Below, piece by piece: positions 1 to 7,829 of a stretch of DNA of 64,000 nucleotides. This DNA comes from Marinomonas transparens (GTDB taxonomy: Bacteria > Pseudomonadota > Gammaproteobacteria > Pseudomonadales > Marinomonadaceae), in NCBI RefSeq assembly GCF_016463975.1, contig NZ_JAEMNX010000003.1, forward strand, positions 124,001 through 188,000. The letters are read 5' to 3'. The translations under genes were made by a program, and so were the position numbers. How positions within the stretch are numbered: position 1 is the first letter of the stretch; the number at the start of each line of letters is the position of its first letter. The notes below the pieces were generated by a model, which worked only from the letters and a program-made list of their open reading frames with translations, was not told the origin of the DNA and ran no database searches.

Positions 1-270
1 GAACAGAGTATGACCGTCTCTGCGTTCAGTAAAAGCTTGTTTGTGTTCGTCAACAAACGTAAGGATAAATTGAAAATCCTCTATTGGGAGAAAAACGGTT
101 TTGTCATCTGGCATAAACGCCTGGAAGATAATCGCTTTTGCTGGCCCAAAGCCGGTGAGCCGGCTCAGGTGTCGGTTAAGGAACTGAATATGTTGCTGGA
201 CGGGTATGATATTTTCCGCTTCAAGCCGCATGCGCCGTTGAAATCGGTATCGGGTATGACCACTCGCTGA
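1..270 (+). CDS. tnpB: IS66 accessory protein TnpB (5'-partial)
   Basis: This is the C-terminal part of TnpB, the small accessory protein of IS66 elements that is needed for transposition although its biochemical role is unclear. The reading frame is open from the first base of the window, so the gene starts upstream. The typical core KILYWEKNGFVIWHKRLE is present, followed by the FRWP-like motif (here FCWP) and the final leucine-rich stretch. The usual family length is near 115 residues; about 89 are inside the window. The stop is two bases before the longest tnpC start, as expected for a translationally linked IS66 operon. Confidence 0.85.
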   Translation, partial: EQSMTVSAFSKSLFVFVNKRKDKLKILYWEKNGFVIWHKRLEDNRFCWPKAGEPAQVSVKELNMLLDGYDIFRFKPHAPLKSVSGMTTR

Positions 271-272
271 CG

Positions 273-1856
273 ATGCATAAACACTGGTCGAATGCGGACA
301 GTAACGATACACTGCGCATCATGACCATAACGGATTTAGACAAACCGGCTCTGATGGATCTGGTACAGCAGCAGAACGAACGGATTGCCGTGTTGGAACG
401 GCAATTACGTTTGCTGTTGCGGCAAAAATACCAGCCGTCTTCTGAGCAATTGTCCGAGGATCAGTTGGCGTTATTTGAACCGGAATCGGTGCCGGACGTT
501 CAGACGGATCCATCGACACTCGAAGATGACGATACGATCACTGTCAGGCGTCCTCAAAAACGACGTGGCAAATGGGCCCGCTGTGATGACACTCTGGCGC
601 GTCATCGCATTGAGTATGAACTGCCGGAATCCGAACGCCTCTGTGGTTGTGGCGAAACGCTGGTCAAAATCGGCGAAACCGTGACCGAACAATACGAATT
701 TATTCCGGCGCAGTATATTGTCATAGAACAGGTACAACACCGCTACGGTTGCTGTGCCTGTCATGCGCCCTCAGCCTTAAAAACCGCCCCTAAGCCCCTT
801 CAGATTCTGCCTAAAACCAATGCGACTGTGGGGCTGCTGGCACAGATTGTCACGGCCAAATATGTCGATGGTACCCCATTGCACCGACAGCAGGCCCAGC
901 ATGACCGGGGTGGCATTTATCTGCCCCGCAACACCATGGCCCGTTGGCTGATACACCTGAGCGATGAGGTTCAACCTCTGCTCAACCTGTTCGAAGACAG
1001 CATTCGCGCAGGGCCTTATACCCATTGTGATGAATCACCGATCCAGGTACTCAAAGAGCCGGACCGGGATGTCTCCAAATCCTCCTGGGTCTGGGTCCGT
1101 CAGGGCGGGTTACCCGGACAGGACGTGGTGTTGTACCACTATTCGCCGCATCGGTCTTCCGAGGTGGCCAAATCCCTGTTCAAAGACTATCAAGGCTTCG
1201 TGCAATGCGATGGCTATGCCGCCTACCATTGTCTGGAAACACAGGGTATCACCCTGGTCGGGTGTATGGCTCATGCCCGCCGAAAATTCACCGATGCGCT
1301 GAAACAACTGTCCCGACAGGAAGCCATTGCCAAAAGCAAAGCGGCCACCGCCATTGCCTACTTTAAGGCGTTGTACCAGATCGAAGCCGACGCCCGGGAT
1401 CAATCGTTCACTGATGATCAGCGTTATCAACAGCGTCAGGACAAAGCCGTGCCTCTGTTGGCAGAGTTCAAAGCCTGGCTGGAGGCACAGACGGTACTGC
1501 CAAAATCGACACTGGGCAAAGCGATCCAATACACCCTGAAGCAATGGCCCAGACTGATCCGCTACTGTGAACACGGTTTCCTGGACATCGACAACAATGC
1601 CAATGAACGCGCCATCAGACCCTTCGCCACCGGCCGTAAGAACTGGATGTTTGCCGATACCCCACGGGGTGCGCAGACCAATGCCCGTTTTTACAGCCTT
1701 ATTGAAACGTGCAAGTTTCATGGCCATGAGCCGTATGCGTACCTGAAATATCTTTTTAAAGCCCTGCCCAAAGCGACCTGTGTGGAAGACTACGAAGCCT
1801 TACTGCCCTGGCATCTGAATGTGAGTACAGTACGGGAGATGGTGAGAGAAATATAG
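273..1856 (+). CDS. tnpC: IS66-family transposase TnpC
   Basis: DDE transposase of IS66 type. In the 527-residue reading, residues 27-55 form the leucine-zipper-like N-terminal helix, a Cys-rich zinc-binding segment lies at about 124-163 (CGCG, CCACH), and the catalytic core follows with likely triad D253 (CDES), D313 (CDGY) and E445 (NANERA). The C-terminal IS66_C segment (FYSLIETCKFHG) is complete, so the protein looks intact. The true start may be the internal ATG at 321 (MTITDLDK), because the first 16 residues do not resemble the family. It could mobilise the neighbouring cassette if the missing left end is functional. Confidence 0.9.
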   Translation: MHKHWSNADSNDTLRIMTITDLDKPALMDLVQQQNERIAVLERQLRLLLRQKYQPSSEQLSEDQLALFEPESVPDVQTDPSTLEDDDTITVRRPQKRRGKWARCDDTLARHRIEYELPESERLCGCGETLVKIGETVTEQYEFIPAQYIVIEQVQHRYGCCACHAPSALKTAPKPLQILPKTNATVGLLAQIVTAKYVDGTPLHRQQAQHDRGGIYLPRNTMARWLIHLSDEVQPLLNLFEDSIRAGPYTHCDESPIQVLKEPDRDVSKSSWVWVRQGGLPGQDVVLYHYSPHRSSEVAKSLFKDYQGFVQCDGYAAYHCLETQGITLVGCMAHARRKFTDALKQLSRQEAIAKSKAATAIAYFKALYQIEADARDQSFTDDQRYQQRQDKAVPLLAEFKAWLEAQTVLPKSTLGKAIQYTLKQWPRLIRYCEHGFLDIDNNANERAIRPFATGRKNWMFADTPRGAQTNARFYSLIETCKFHGHEPYAYLKYLFKALPKATCVEDYEALLPWHLNVSTVREMVREI

Positions 1857-1886
1857 GCTGGAGTTTATGGATCGCTTACTACTTTT

Positions 1887-2141
1887 TTAGCGAAGATTAA
1901 GATAAGCTAATACAATAGGAGTCAATAGCACCTGAGGCAATACGTACAGCTCATCTTGCAAGGAATAGCCTGCTTTACTGATCCCCATATACATGTTAAT
2001 CAGTGATATCACTATCCAGATAACGCAAAATAGGACTAACCCCCAAGGGGTAGCGGTAATATCCAAATGCCAGAGTTTGCTTAACGTAACAAATAAAGCC
2101 AGTATCACTCCACCACAAGCAATAACCATTACTGTATGCAT
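1887..2141 (-). CDS. Small three- or four-helix membrane protein of cassette A
   Basis: An 84-residue hydrophobic protein with about three membrane segments. It starts at the internal methionine (MHTVMVIACGG) because this matches the start of the homologous protein encoded at 33611-33871; a longer reading would begin at 2171. Both copies share the WLWH/KLWH segment, the MYMGI..AGYSL / LWIGVVTAGYSL motif and a C-terminal LPQVLL / FPQVFL segment. It is the last gene of the operon SDR, SDR, membrane protein, and the IS66 end lies just behind it. No function is known to me; a membrane partner or exporter accessory for the two reductases is only a guess. Confidence 0.7.
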   Translation of the reverse strand: MHTVMVIACGGVILALFVTLSKLWHLDITATPWGLVLFCVIWIVISLINMYMGISKAGYSLQDELYVLPQVLLTPIVLAYLNLR

Positions 2142-2235
2142 AATAGATTCACTCGAAAAAACGGCGTGCACCCCAATCGATACATACCGTTATCTTTTTG
2201 AAATGAACGACGGAGAACGTTATCGGTGACAAAGG

Positions 2236-3138
2236 TCAACCTGCTACATGTGGTGTCAGTAAATCGGACATGCCAACACGATGAAGCATTTCTGCACGTA
2301 ATCGATCCAAAACTGCAAAACCAACTTCTGCACCATCCTGAGCCGGATCATAGTGGATGCGGAATGGGCGAGTACCAAAAGGCTGTGCCACCACATCCAC
2401 AATCATATCCGCAACAGGCCCCGGTTCAGCGTCTTCTGGAACAATCGCATCAAAAGCCTGTTTAATGGTGTCACCAAAATTAGCGTACGGACCTGCTTCA
2501 TATTCTTCTGCACGACCAGCATCCACTGGTATGCCAGAGTGAGCAAAGTGGTTAGTCCCCTTGGTGAAAGCACCAGGAACCACAATCGTGGTCTCAATAC
2601 CCCAACGACTCAATTCACGCGCATATTGCACAGCCAACGAATCCATTGCGGCTTTGGCTGCAAAATATGGAGACAAGTATGGTGGCGTCCCCCCTGCCGA
2701 ACTGGAACTGGAGACCCATACCAACAAACCTTCACGACGCCTACGCATATGCGGTAACACGGCACGATTAACTCGCTGTGTTCCCAACACGTTTACATCG
2801 TACTGCTGCGCTAGTTGTTCAGGCGTAAAAGCCTCTGCCGGTCCAAATACCATGTGACCCGCATTATGAACGACAACATCAATCACATTGGTTTCTGCCA
2901 CCAATTGCTCAACGGCTAAATTAACAGATACCTCAGACTGCACATCAAGCTCTATAGGGCGTAACGAGATTTTCTCGCTCACACTTAGATCTTTCATTTT
3001 TTGCGCGTTTTGCGCATTACGTCCGTTTACATCACGCATGGACGCATAAACGATGTGTCCAGCGCGTGCTAAGGCTTCAGCCGTTAAACGACCAAAGCCA
3101 CTTGATGCACCCGTGATTAAAATAACTTTTTGTGACAT
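2236..3138 (-). CDS. Short-chain dehydrogenase/reductase (cassette A, second enzyme)
   Basis: A 300-residue classical SDR, predicted to oxidise or reduce carbonyl/alcohol substrates with NAD(P)H in the cytoplasm. The cofactor motif TGASSGFG is at residues 9-16, the structural HNAG motif at about 91-94, and the active-site region contains SSSSSAGG followed by PYFAAK (Tyr-x-x-x-Lys). The arginine-containing segment ASMRD after the second beta strand is compatible with NADP preference. Its closest relative in the window is the 300-residue protein at 32655-33557, which has the same length and nearly the same motifs. It is 37 bp behind the other SDR, in one operon controlled by the divergent LysR gene. 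Substrate unknown. Confidence 0.85.
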   Translation of the reverse strand: MSQKVILITGASSGFGRLTAEALARAGHIVYASMRDVNGRNAQNAQKMKDLSVSEKISLRPIELDVQSEVSVNLAVEQLVAETNVIDVVVHNAGHMVFGPAEAFTPEQLAQQYDVNVLGTQRVNRAVLPHMRRRREGLLVWVSSSSSAGGTPPYLSPYFAAKAAMDSLAVQYARELSRWGIETTIVVPGAFTKGTNHFAHSGIPVDAGRAEEYEAGPYANFGDTIKQAFDAIVPEDAEPGPVADMIVDVVAQPFGTRPFRIHYDPAQDGAEVGFAVLDRLRAEMLHRVGMSDLLTPHVAG

Positions 3139-3175
3139 AGCAATGCCCTCGTGTGAGCTTGATAATCAAGTGACA

Positions 3176-3916
3176 TTAAATTACGCCACCGTTCGCACGC
3201 AGCACTTGACCATTGATCCAACCACTATCAGGACCTGCAAGGAAAGCCACAACAGACGCAATATCTTCCGGTGTGCCCAATCTTTCCAAAGGGTTCATTT
3301 TTGCCATACGCTCAATCAACTCATCTGGCTTGCCTTTAAGGAATAACTCCGTTGCCGTTGGACCGGGAGCCACTGAGTTCACATTAATGTTACGGCCACG
3401 CATTTCTTTTGCCATAATGCCTGTCAATGTCTCAACCGCTGCTTTAGTCGCCGCATACACACCGTAGTTTTCAAGCTTCAAACCCACAACCGTGGTAGAG
3501 AAGTTGATGACGCGACCACCGTCACGTAAACGAGCTGACGCTTCTCTTAAAGCGTAAATAGTGCCTTTTAGGTTGATATCGATCTGACGTTCGATACTGT
3601 GATCCTCAACGTTTGCCAAGGGCGCCAACTCCATGACACCAGCGTTATTGACTAAAATATCAGCCCCACCATAGGTCTCTTCCACTTTGTCAAACAAGGC
3701 GCTTACCTCAGTTGAGTTCGAGACATCTGCTTTCACAGCGAGAGCGCTACCACCTTGTGCCAGTATTTCGCTGGCAACTGTTTGTGCCGCAGCTTCACTA
3801 CCCGAGTAATTCACCACGACGGTAAAACCATCCTTACTCAGACGTCTGGCGATTTCTGCGCCGATACCTCGTGATGCGCCAGTAACAATAGCGATTTTCT
3901 TGTCTTGTTCATTCAT
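3176..3916 (-). CDS. FabG-like short-chain dehydrogenase (cassette A, first enzyme)
   Basis: A 246-residue classical SDR of the 3-oxoacyl-ACP reductase/glucose dehydrogenase-like branch. Visible motifs are TGASRGIG near the N-terminus, NNAGVM, the catalytic serine in INFSTTVVG and the pair YGVYAATK. The start is set at the ATG at 3916 (MNEQDKK) because AGGTGG lies at a good distance and the length then matches the homologue at 31907; a GTG at 3925 is possible. It is the first gene of the operon and diverges from the LysR gene at 4027. The enzyme class is clear but the substrate cannot be told. The pair of reductases with a LysR sensor suggests detoxification or reduction of a reactive carbonyl, which is inference. 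Confidence 0.85.
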   Translation of the reverse strand: MNEQDKKIAIVTGASRGIGAEIARRLSKDGFTVVVNYSGSEAAAQTVASEILAQGGSALAVKADVSNSTEVSALFDKVEETYGGADILVNNAGVMELAPLANVEDHSIERQIDINLKGTIYALREASARLRDGGRVINFSTTVVGLKLENYGVYAATKAAVETLTGIMAKEMRGRNINVNSVAPGPTATELFLKGKPDELIERMAKMNPLERLGTPEDIASVVAFLAGPDSGWINGQVLRANGGVI

Positions 3917-3975
3917 ATTAGCCACCTATATTAACCAAGTATTAAGATTGAGGATAAGCTTAGCACTTTGTATAT

Positions 3976-3993
3976 TTCGGATAATCAACTAAA
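3976..3993. promoter_or_regulatory. Operator-like sequence shared with cassette B
   Basis: Read on the minus strand this stretch gives TTTTAGTTGATTATCCGAA. The intergenic region of cassette B has ATTAGCTGATTATCCGTAA at 31823-31841. The core TTAGyTGATTATCCGwAA is kept while the surrounding intergenic DNA differs, and the motif keeps the same orientation relative to the SDR operon. This fits a binding site for the paralogous LysR regulators. It is inferred from the two copies only. Confidence 0.6.
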
Positions 3994-4026
3994 ATCCGTC
4001 ATCATAATCCGACAATCACAAACAAT

Positions 4027-4920
4027 ATGGATCGAATAGAGAGTATGCGTGTTTTTACACGCGTCTATGAAAGGCGAAGTTTTTCTCAGGCAGCCGAAGA
4101 TTTGAATCTGCCACGCTCCACGGTAACGGATGCTATCAAACAAATAGAAAAGCATCTTTCGGTCAGACTACTGGAACGAACAACACGTCAAGTCACTCCC
4201 ACACTTGATGGAGAAGCGTACTATCAGCGTTGTCTTTCCTTACTGGCTGATTTTGAAGATATGGAAAATTACTTTTCAGGGCTTCAACCCAAAGGAAGCT
4301 TACGAGTAGACGTTCATGGCACCCTTGGGAGGCATTTTGTCCTTCCCCGCCTCCCTGAATTTCTAGCGGCCTATCCTGATATTCAGCTTTATCTCAGCGA
4401 GGGTGATAAATTGGTTGACCTGGTCAGTGAGGGTATCGATTGTGTTCTCAGGGTCGGCACACCTAAGTCGGAATATTTGGTGGCTAAACAAATTGCACTA
4501 TTGGAAGAAATCACCGTCGCCGCACCGGGATACCTAGCGCAATTCGGCCACCCAGAAAATGTAGAGGAACTCGTCCATCATCAGACGGTCGCTTTTCAAT
4601 CCTCAAGCGTTAATGAACCGTTACCAATGGAGTTCACGATTGGCCGAAAAGTCGTTTCAAAAACGTTAAAATCATCGATGAAAGTCAATTCAGCCGAAAC
4701 ATTAGTTGCAGCTTGCCGGTTGGGGCTGGGGATTATTCAAGTACCTCGCTATCATATTGAGCAGGATTTAGTTGAAGGAAGACTCGTTACCTTATTAGAT
4801 GATTATCTCCCTCCCTCATCGCCGGTTCATCTTTTGTATCCACCACATCGAAGTCATTCAGCAAGAGTGCGTATATTTACCGAATGGTTACAAAACGTTT
4901 TTAGCTCCGAAATTCAGTAA
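4027..4920 (+). CDS. LysR-family transcriptional regulator (cassette A)
   Basis: A 297-residue LysR-type regulator: winged-helix DNA-binding domain at residues 1-60 (typical SFSQAAEDLN..RSTVTDAIKQIE helix-turn-helix), a linker, then the substrate-binding domain from about residue 90 (GSLRVDVHGTLGRHFVLP). It is transcribed away from the two-SDR operon, the classic layout in which a LysR protein controls its divergent neighbour. It is clearly homologous along its whole length to the LysR protein at 30911-31789; both start MDRIE.MRVFTRV and share SEGDKL and GLGIIQVPRYH. The inducer is unknown. Confidence 0.88.
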   Translation: MDRIESMRVFTRVYERRSFSQAAEDLNLPRSTVTDAIKQIEKHLSVRLLERTTRQVTPTLDGEAYYQRCLSLLADFEDMENYFSGLQPKGSLRVDVHGTLGRHFVLPRLPEFLAAYPDIQLYLSEGDKLVDLVSEGIDCVLRVGTPKSEYLVAKQIALLEEITVAAPGYLAQFGHPENVEELVHHQTVAFQSSSVNEPLPMEFTIGRKVVSKTLKSSMKVNSAETLVAACRLGLGIIQVPRYHIEQDLVEGRLVTLLDDYLPPSSPVHLLYPPHRSHSARVRIFTEWLQNVFSSEIQ

Positions 4921-5348
4921 ATAATAGGTGGTATTGTATTGGCTGTTTCCTTTCCTTCATGGAGCCTACTACGGCTGGTCGTCTGCTCGCTGAATTGATA
5001 TCAAATGCGATGACGTTGATCAGCTAGAGCCCTGGACTCGTCGTCGCAAGCACTCGCTTTTCGAGCTAGAATCATTCTAGAGTGCGCGCAAGGGCGAAGT
5101 AACACCGTTGTTGCCGAGAGGCTTTCTACTTCGAATCAAACCGTGTGTAAGCGGAGAAGTCGTTTTCTTCGATATCTGTTTAGATGGACTTATACTAATT
5201 GCATTAATTAAAAGTAATACAGTTAAAAGTTGAGCATTCACGCTATCGCCTTGCCTTTCCCAGGTATGCGTGTTGGATATGAATATACTCATCAACAAAG
5301 ATAAAAATACTTATTCCCGAATGCAACTCCTTAACCGACACATAAAAA
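4921..5348. other. 428-bp intergenic region with no recognised gene
   Basis: The region lies between the LysR gene and the epoxide hydrolase gene, which converge on it. The left half has a different base character from its surroundings and includes several short self-complementary runs (for example ctagaatcattctag near 5070-5085). I could not translate any part of it into a recognisable protein; the 73-codon reading on the minus strand has no family features. It may be a junction between two pieces of cargo. Confidence 0.4.
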
Positions 5349-6494
5349 TTATTTTTTTAGCGCTCGAGAGAAACGCCTTATATCTTCAACAAATAATATA
5401 GGTTCTTCCATTGCCGTGAAATGACCACCTTTGGCTATATCATTCCATTGAACGACATTATATTTTTTTTCAGTCCATATCTTAGGCGGCAATAAAATAT
5501 CGGCACCAAACCTAGCTATTGCACAAGGGACATTAAAATCGTCTAGCGATGGTAAACCATGCATATTTTCATAATACATATTTATTGATGAGCCTATTGT
5601 TCCAGTAAACCAATAAATCATGATATTTGTAAGTAACTCATCTTTACTGTAACTTTTATTCAAATGTCCATCACAGTCACTCCAGCTTCTGAATTTCTCT
5701 ATTATCCATGATGCTAGTCCCACAGGTGAATCGTTTAAACCAAATGCCAAAGTTGAAGGTTTAGTCGCTTGAAGTGACATATAGCCACCTTCCTGATTTA
5801 ACCAATTCATCGCTGATTTTTTGTAGTTCAATTCTTCATCAGAACAATGAGAGTCTTGAGTAGATAACAGGTCCCTAATAATACCAACATCTGTTAGATG
5901 CAAACCAATAAGACTATTTGGGTATTTAGCAGCAAGGTAACGAGAAACTCCAGAACCAATATCTCCACCTCCTGCCATGTAAGTTTTATATCCTAGTATC
6001 ATCGTCATCAACTCGTGCCACAATTCAGCAACTTGGGAATTGTTCAGACCAGAACTATTTGAAGGCTCGGAAAACCCAAAACCAGGTATAGATGGAATAA
6101 TTACGTCAAAAGAGTCAGCATTGCTGCCGCCAAATCGTTCAGGATCTGTCAACATTGGGATGATTTTATGATAACGATAAAATGAATCTGGCCACCCGTG
6201 CGTTAGAATTAGTGGTGTCGGTGAATTACCTTTGCCTCTCTGATAGATAAAATGCAATTTTTCACCTTTGACCTCACATTGATAATGAGAAAACTGATTT
6301 AGCTCTGCTTCTTCTTTTCGCCAGTCAAAGTCATCGACCCAGTATCTAACCACAGACTGCAAGTAGTCCAAATGAGTACCACGTTTCCAATCATCATTTT
6401 TAGGTAAAACTGGCCAACGTGTCGCTTCTAAACGCTTGTATAAATCGTCTAACTGCATTTGAGGGATAGCAATTTTAAATGGTTTTATGCCCAT
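5349..6494 (-). CDS. Epoxide hydrolase (alpha/beta hydrolase with EHN domain)
   Basis: A 381-residue protein of the microsomal-type epoxide hydrolase family, which opens epoxides with water to give diols. Residues 1-110 form the N-terminal EHN domain (starts FKIAIPQMQLDDLYKRL), followed by the alpha/beta hydrolase fold. The oxyanion-hole motif HGWP is at 99-102, the nucleophile is probably D178 in GGGDIGSG (usual family form GGDWG) and the catalytic histidine is probably H358 in KGGHFTAMEEP. No signal peptide is seen. It is in line with the AraC-type gene upstream on the same strand, 89 bp away, which may regulate it. The natural substrate is unknown. Confidence 0.85.
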   Translation of the reverse strand: MGIKPFKIAIPQMQLDDLYKRLEATRWPVLPKNDDWKRGTHLDYLQSVVRYWVDDFDWRKEEAELNQFSHYQCEVKGEKLHFIYQRGKGNSPTPLILTHGWPDSFYRYHKIIPMLTDPERFGGSNADSFDVIIPSIPGFGFSEPSNSSGLNNSQVAELWHELMTMILGYKTYMAGGGDIGSGVSRYLAAKYPNSLIGLHLTDVGIIRDLLSTQDSHCSDEELNYKKSAMNWLNQEGGYMSLQATKPSTLAFGLNDSPVGLASWIIEKFRSWSDCDGHLNKSYSKDELLTNIMIYWFTGTIGSSINMYYENMHGLPSLDDFNVPCAIARFGADILLPPKIWTEKKYNVVQWNDIAKGGHFTAMEEPILFVEDIRRFSRALKK

Positions 6495-6583
6495 ACCAAC
6501 CTTCTTCTTATAATCTGTAATTCAGCTTTTACGAAAAGTATAGAAATTGATAGAAATGACTAAAAGGACATATAAACGACAAA

Positions 6584-7564
6584 TTAGGACAGATTTCGTG
6601 GAGAGAATCGATAACGGTATTCTTCTGGCGTAACTTTCAGATGCCTTTCAAAAACACGTCGCAAATTTGTAGTGGATCCAAATCCAGCCTCAAGAGCCAC
6701 TTGTTTAAGTGTTGAAGAGGATTGTTCCAAACGTCGCCTTGCGTCTTCTAACCTTGCTTCTTCCACATATTTTGCCGGTGTCAAGCCGGATTCTTTTGTA
6801 AATACTCGAGTAAAATTACGCGGACTCATGGAAAATCTCTCAGACAAAGCGTTAATAGAAAGATCTTCAGCCAAATTATTAAGTATCCAATGATGAATAT
6901 TATTAATTCGACTTGATTTCGGGACTTGGCTAATAAGCGATCGGCTAAACTGTGACTGATTGCCCGGACGACGTAAAAACATCACCAAATCTTGAGCAAT
7001 ATCTCGAGCTATTTCAAACCCAAGGTCATCTTCAACTAGAGCAAGTGTTAAATCAAACCCCGCACTAACCCCAGCAGATGTCCATATATTTTGGTCTTTT
7101 ACAAAGATAGGGCCGTTATCAACTTTTACACTAGGGAAACGAGACTGTAATTCATGTGCTAACCGCCAGTGAGTTGTTGCATTTAGTCCGTCAAGAATGC
7201 CCGCTTCAGCAAGTATAAGAGCACCACCACATATGGATACAATTCTGTTGTTATAAGGTTTAGACAGACTTATCCATTCAGCTACTTCTGTATTTTCTTC
7301 TGTCGAAAGTCCCCTGCCAGTCACAATAACAGAATGCCTCTTATAATCAGGTTTCAGATCGCAAAGACGCTTATCAGCTAGTAGCTTAAGATTTGACTGT
7401 CCGTGGATGACATGGTGCTTTTGTGTAGTGGCTACTGTAATAGAGTAATGAGGCTCTAAATTTTCAGAAACAACAAAGTGATTAGCTCGCTGAAAAATAT
7501 CCACTACTCCCGCAGCTTCAAACAACATCCCACCTTCAGGTACGATAATAAGAATATCTTTCAT
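6584..7564 (-). CDS. GlxA-type AraC regulator with DJ-1/PfpI domain
   Basis: A 326-residue transcriptional regulator. Residues 1-190 are a DJ-1/PfpI (class I glutamine amidotransferase-like) domain with the nucleophile-elbow cysteine C112 in VSICGGALILAEAG; residues about 225-320 are an AraC helix-turn-helix pair (LSERFSMSPRNFTRVF and ALEAGFGSTTNLRRVF). This architecture is common in regulators that sense small nitrogen or aldehyde-like compounds, but the ligand is not predictable here. It lies upstream of the epoxide hydrolase in the same direction and the two could be one unit of cargo. Start ATG at 7564 has weak Shine-Dalgarno support (ggact). Confidence 0.85.
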   Translation of the reverse strand: MKDILIIVPEGGMLFEAAGVVDIFQRANHFVVSENLEPHYSITVATTQKHHVIHGQSNLKLLADKRLCDLKPDYKRHSVIVTGRGLSTEENTEVAEWISLSKPYNNRIVSICGGALILAEAGILDGLNATTHWRLAHELQSRFPSVKVDNGPIFVKDQNIWTSAGVSAGFDLTLALVEDDLGFEIARDIAQDLVMFLRRPGNQSQFSRSLISQVPKSSRINNIHHWILNNLAEDLSINALSERFSMSPRNFTRVFTKESGLTPAKYVEEARLEDARRRLEQSSSTLKQVALEAGFGSTTNLRRVFERHLKVTPEEYRYRFSPRNLS

Positions 7565-7829
7565 TATAAGTCCTCAGTCACATTTGGCTTTAATTGTAAT
7601 ATACAACATATTGAGCCAATGAATGAAAGGATTAGTAAAAGTTGGGCAATTCTCAAATTAAATTATTCTCGGTTTTATTGCGCAAACGCGGAAATGGGCA
7701 TGAACTCTTTAACTGAAGCATGATCAAGCTGTAATCACGAAGTGCCAAAATGGTCACCTATTGCAGAAAGAGCTCATTAAAGTAACCAAAATGGAATATT
7801 ATTGGCGGAGCTATTTGAGAAGGATACGC

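Larger units (their letters stand above)
1..1879 (+). mobile_element. IS66-family insertion sequence (left end outside window)
   Basis: The segment holds the 3' part of an IS66 tnpB and a full-length tnpC. The right terminus appears to be the sequence ending cgcttac at 1873-1879, which reads GTAAGCG on the other strand, the usual start of IS66 inverted repeats. The element ends only a few bases beyond the stop codon of the small membrane-protein gene of cassette A, so it landed right behind that operon. tnpA and the left inverted repeat must lie before position 1. Family assignment is firm; the exact terminus is inferred from one end only. Confidence 0.85.

Noticed and set aside
1110..1727. 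205-codon minus-strand reading inside tnpC
   Set aside because: Antisense shadow of the transposase catalytic domain.
5077..5298. 73-codon minus-strand reading between LysR and epoxide hydrolase genes
   Set aside because: No family features, no ribosome binding site and low-complexity composition.
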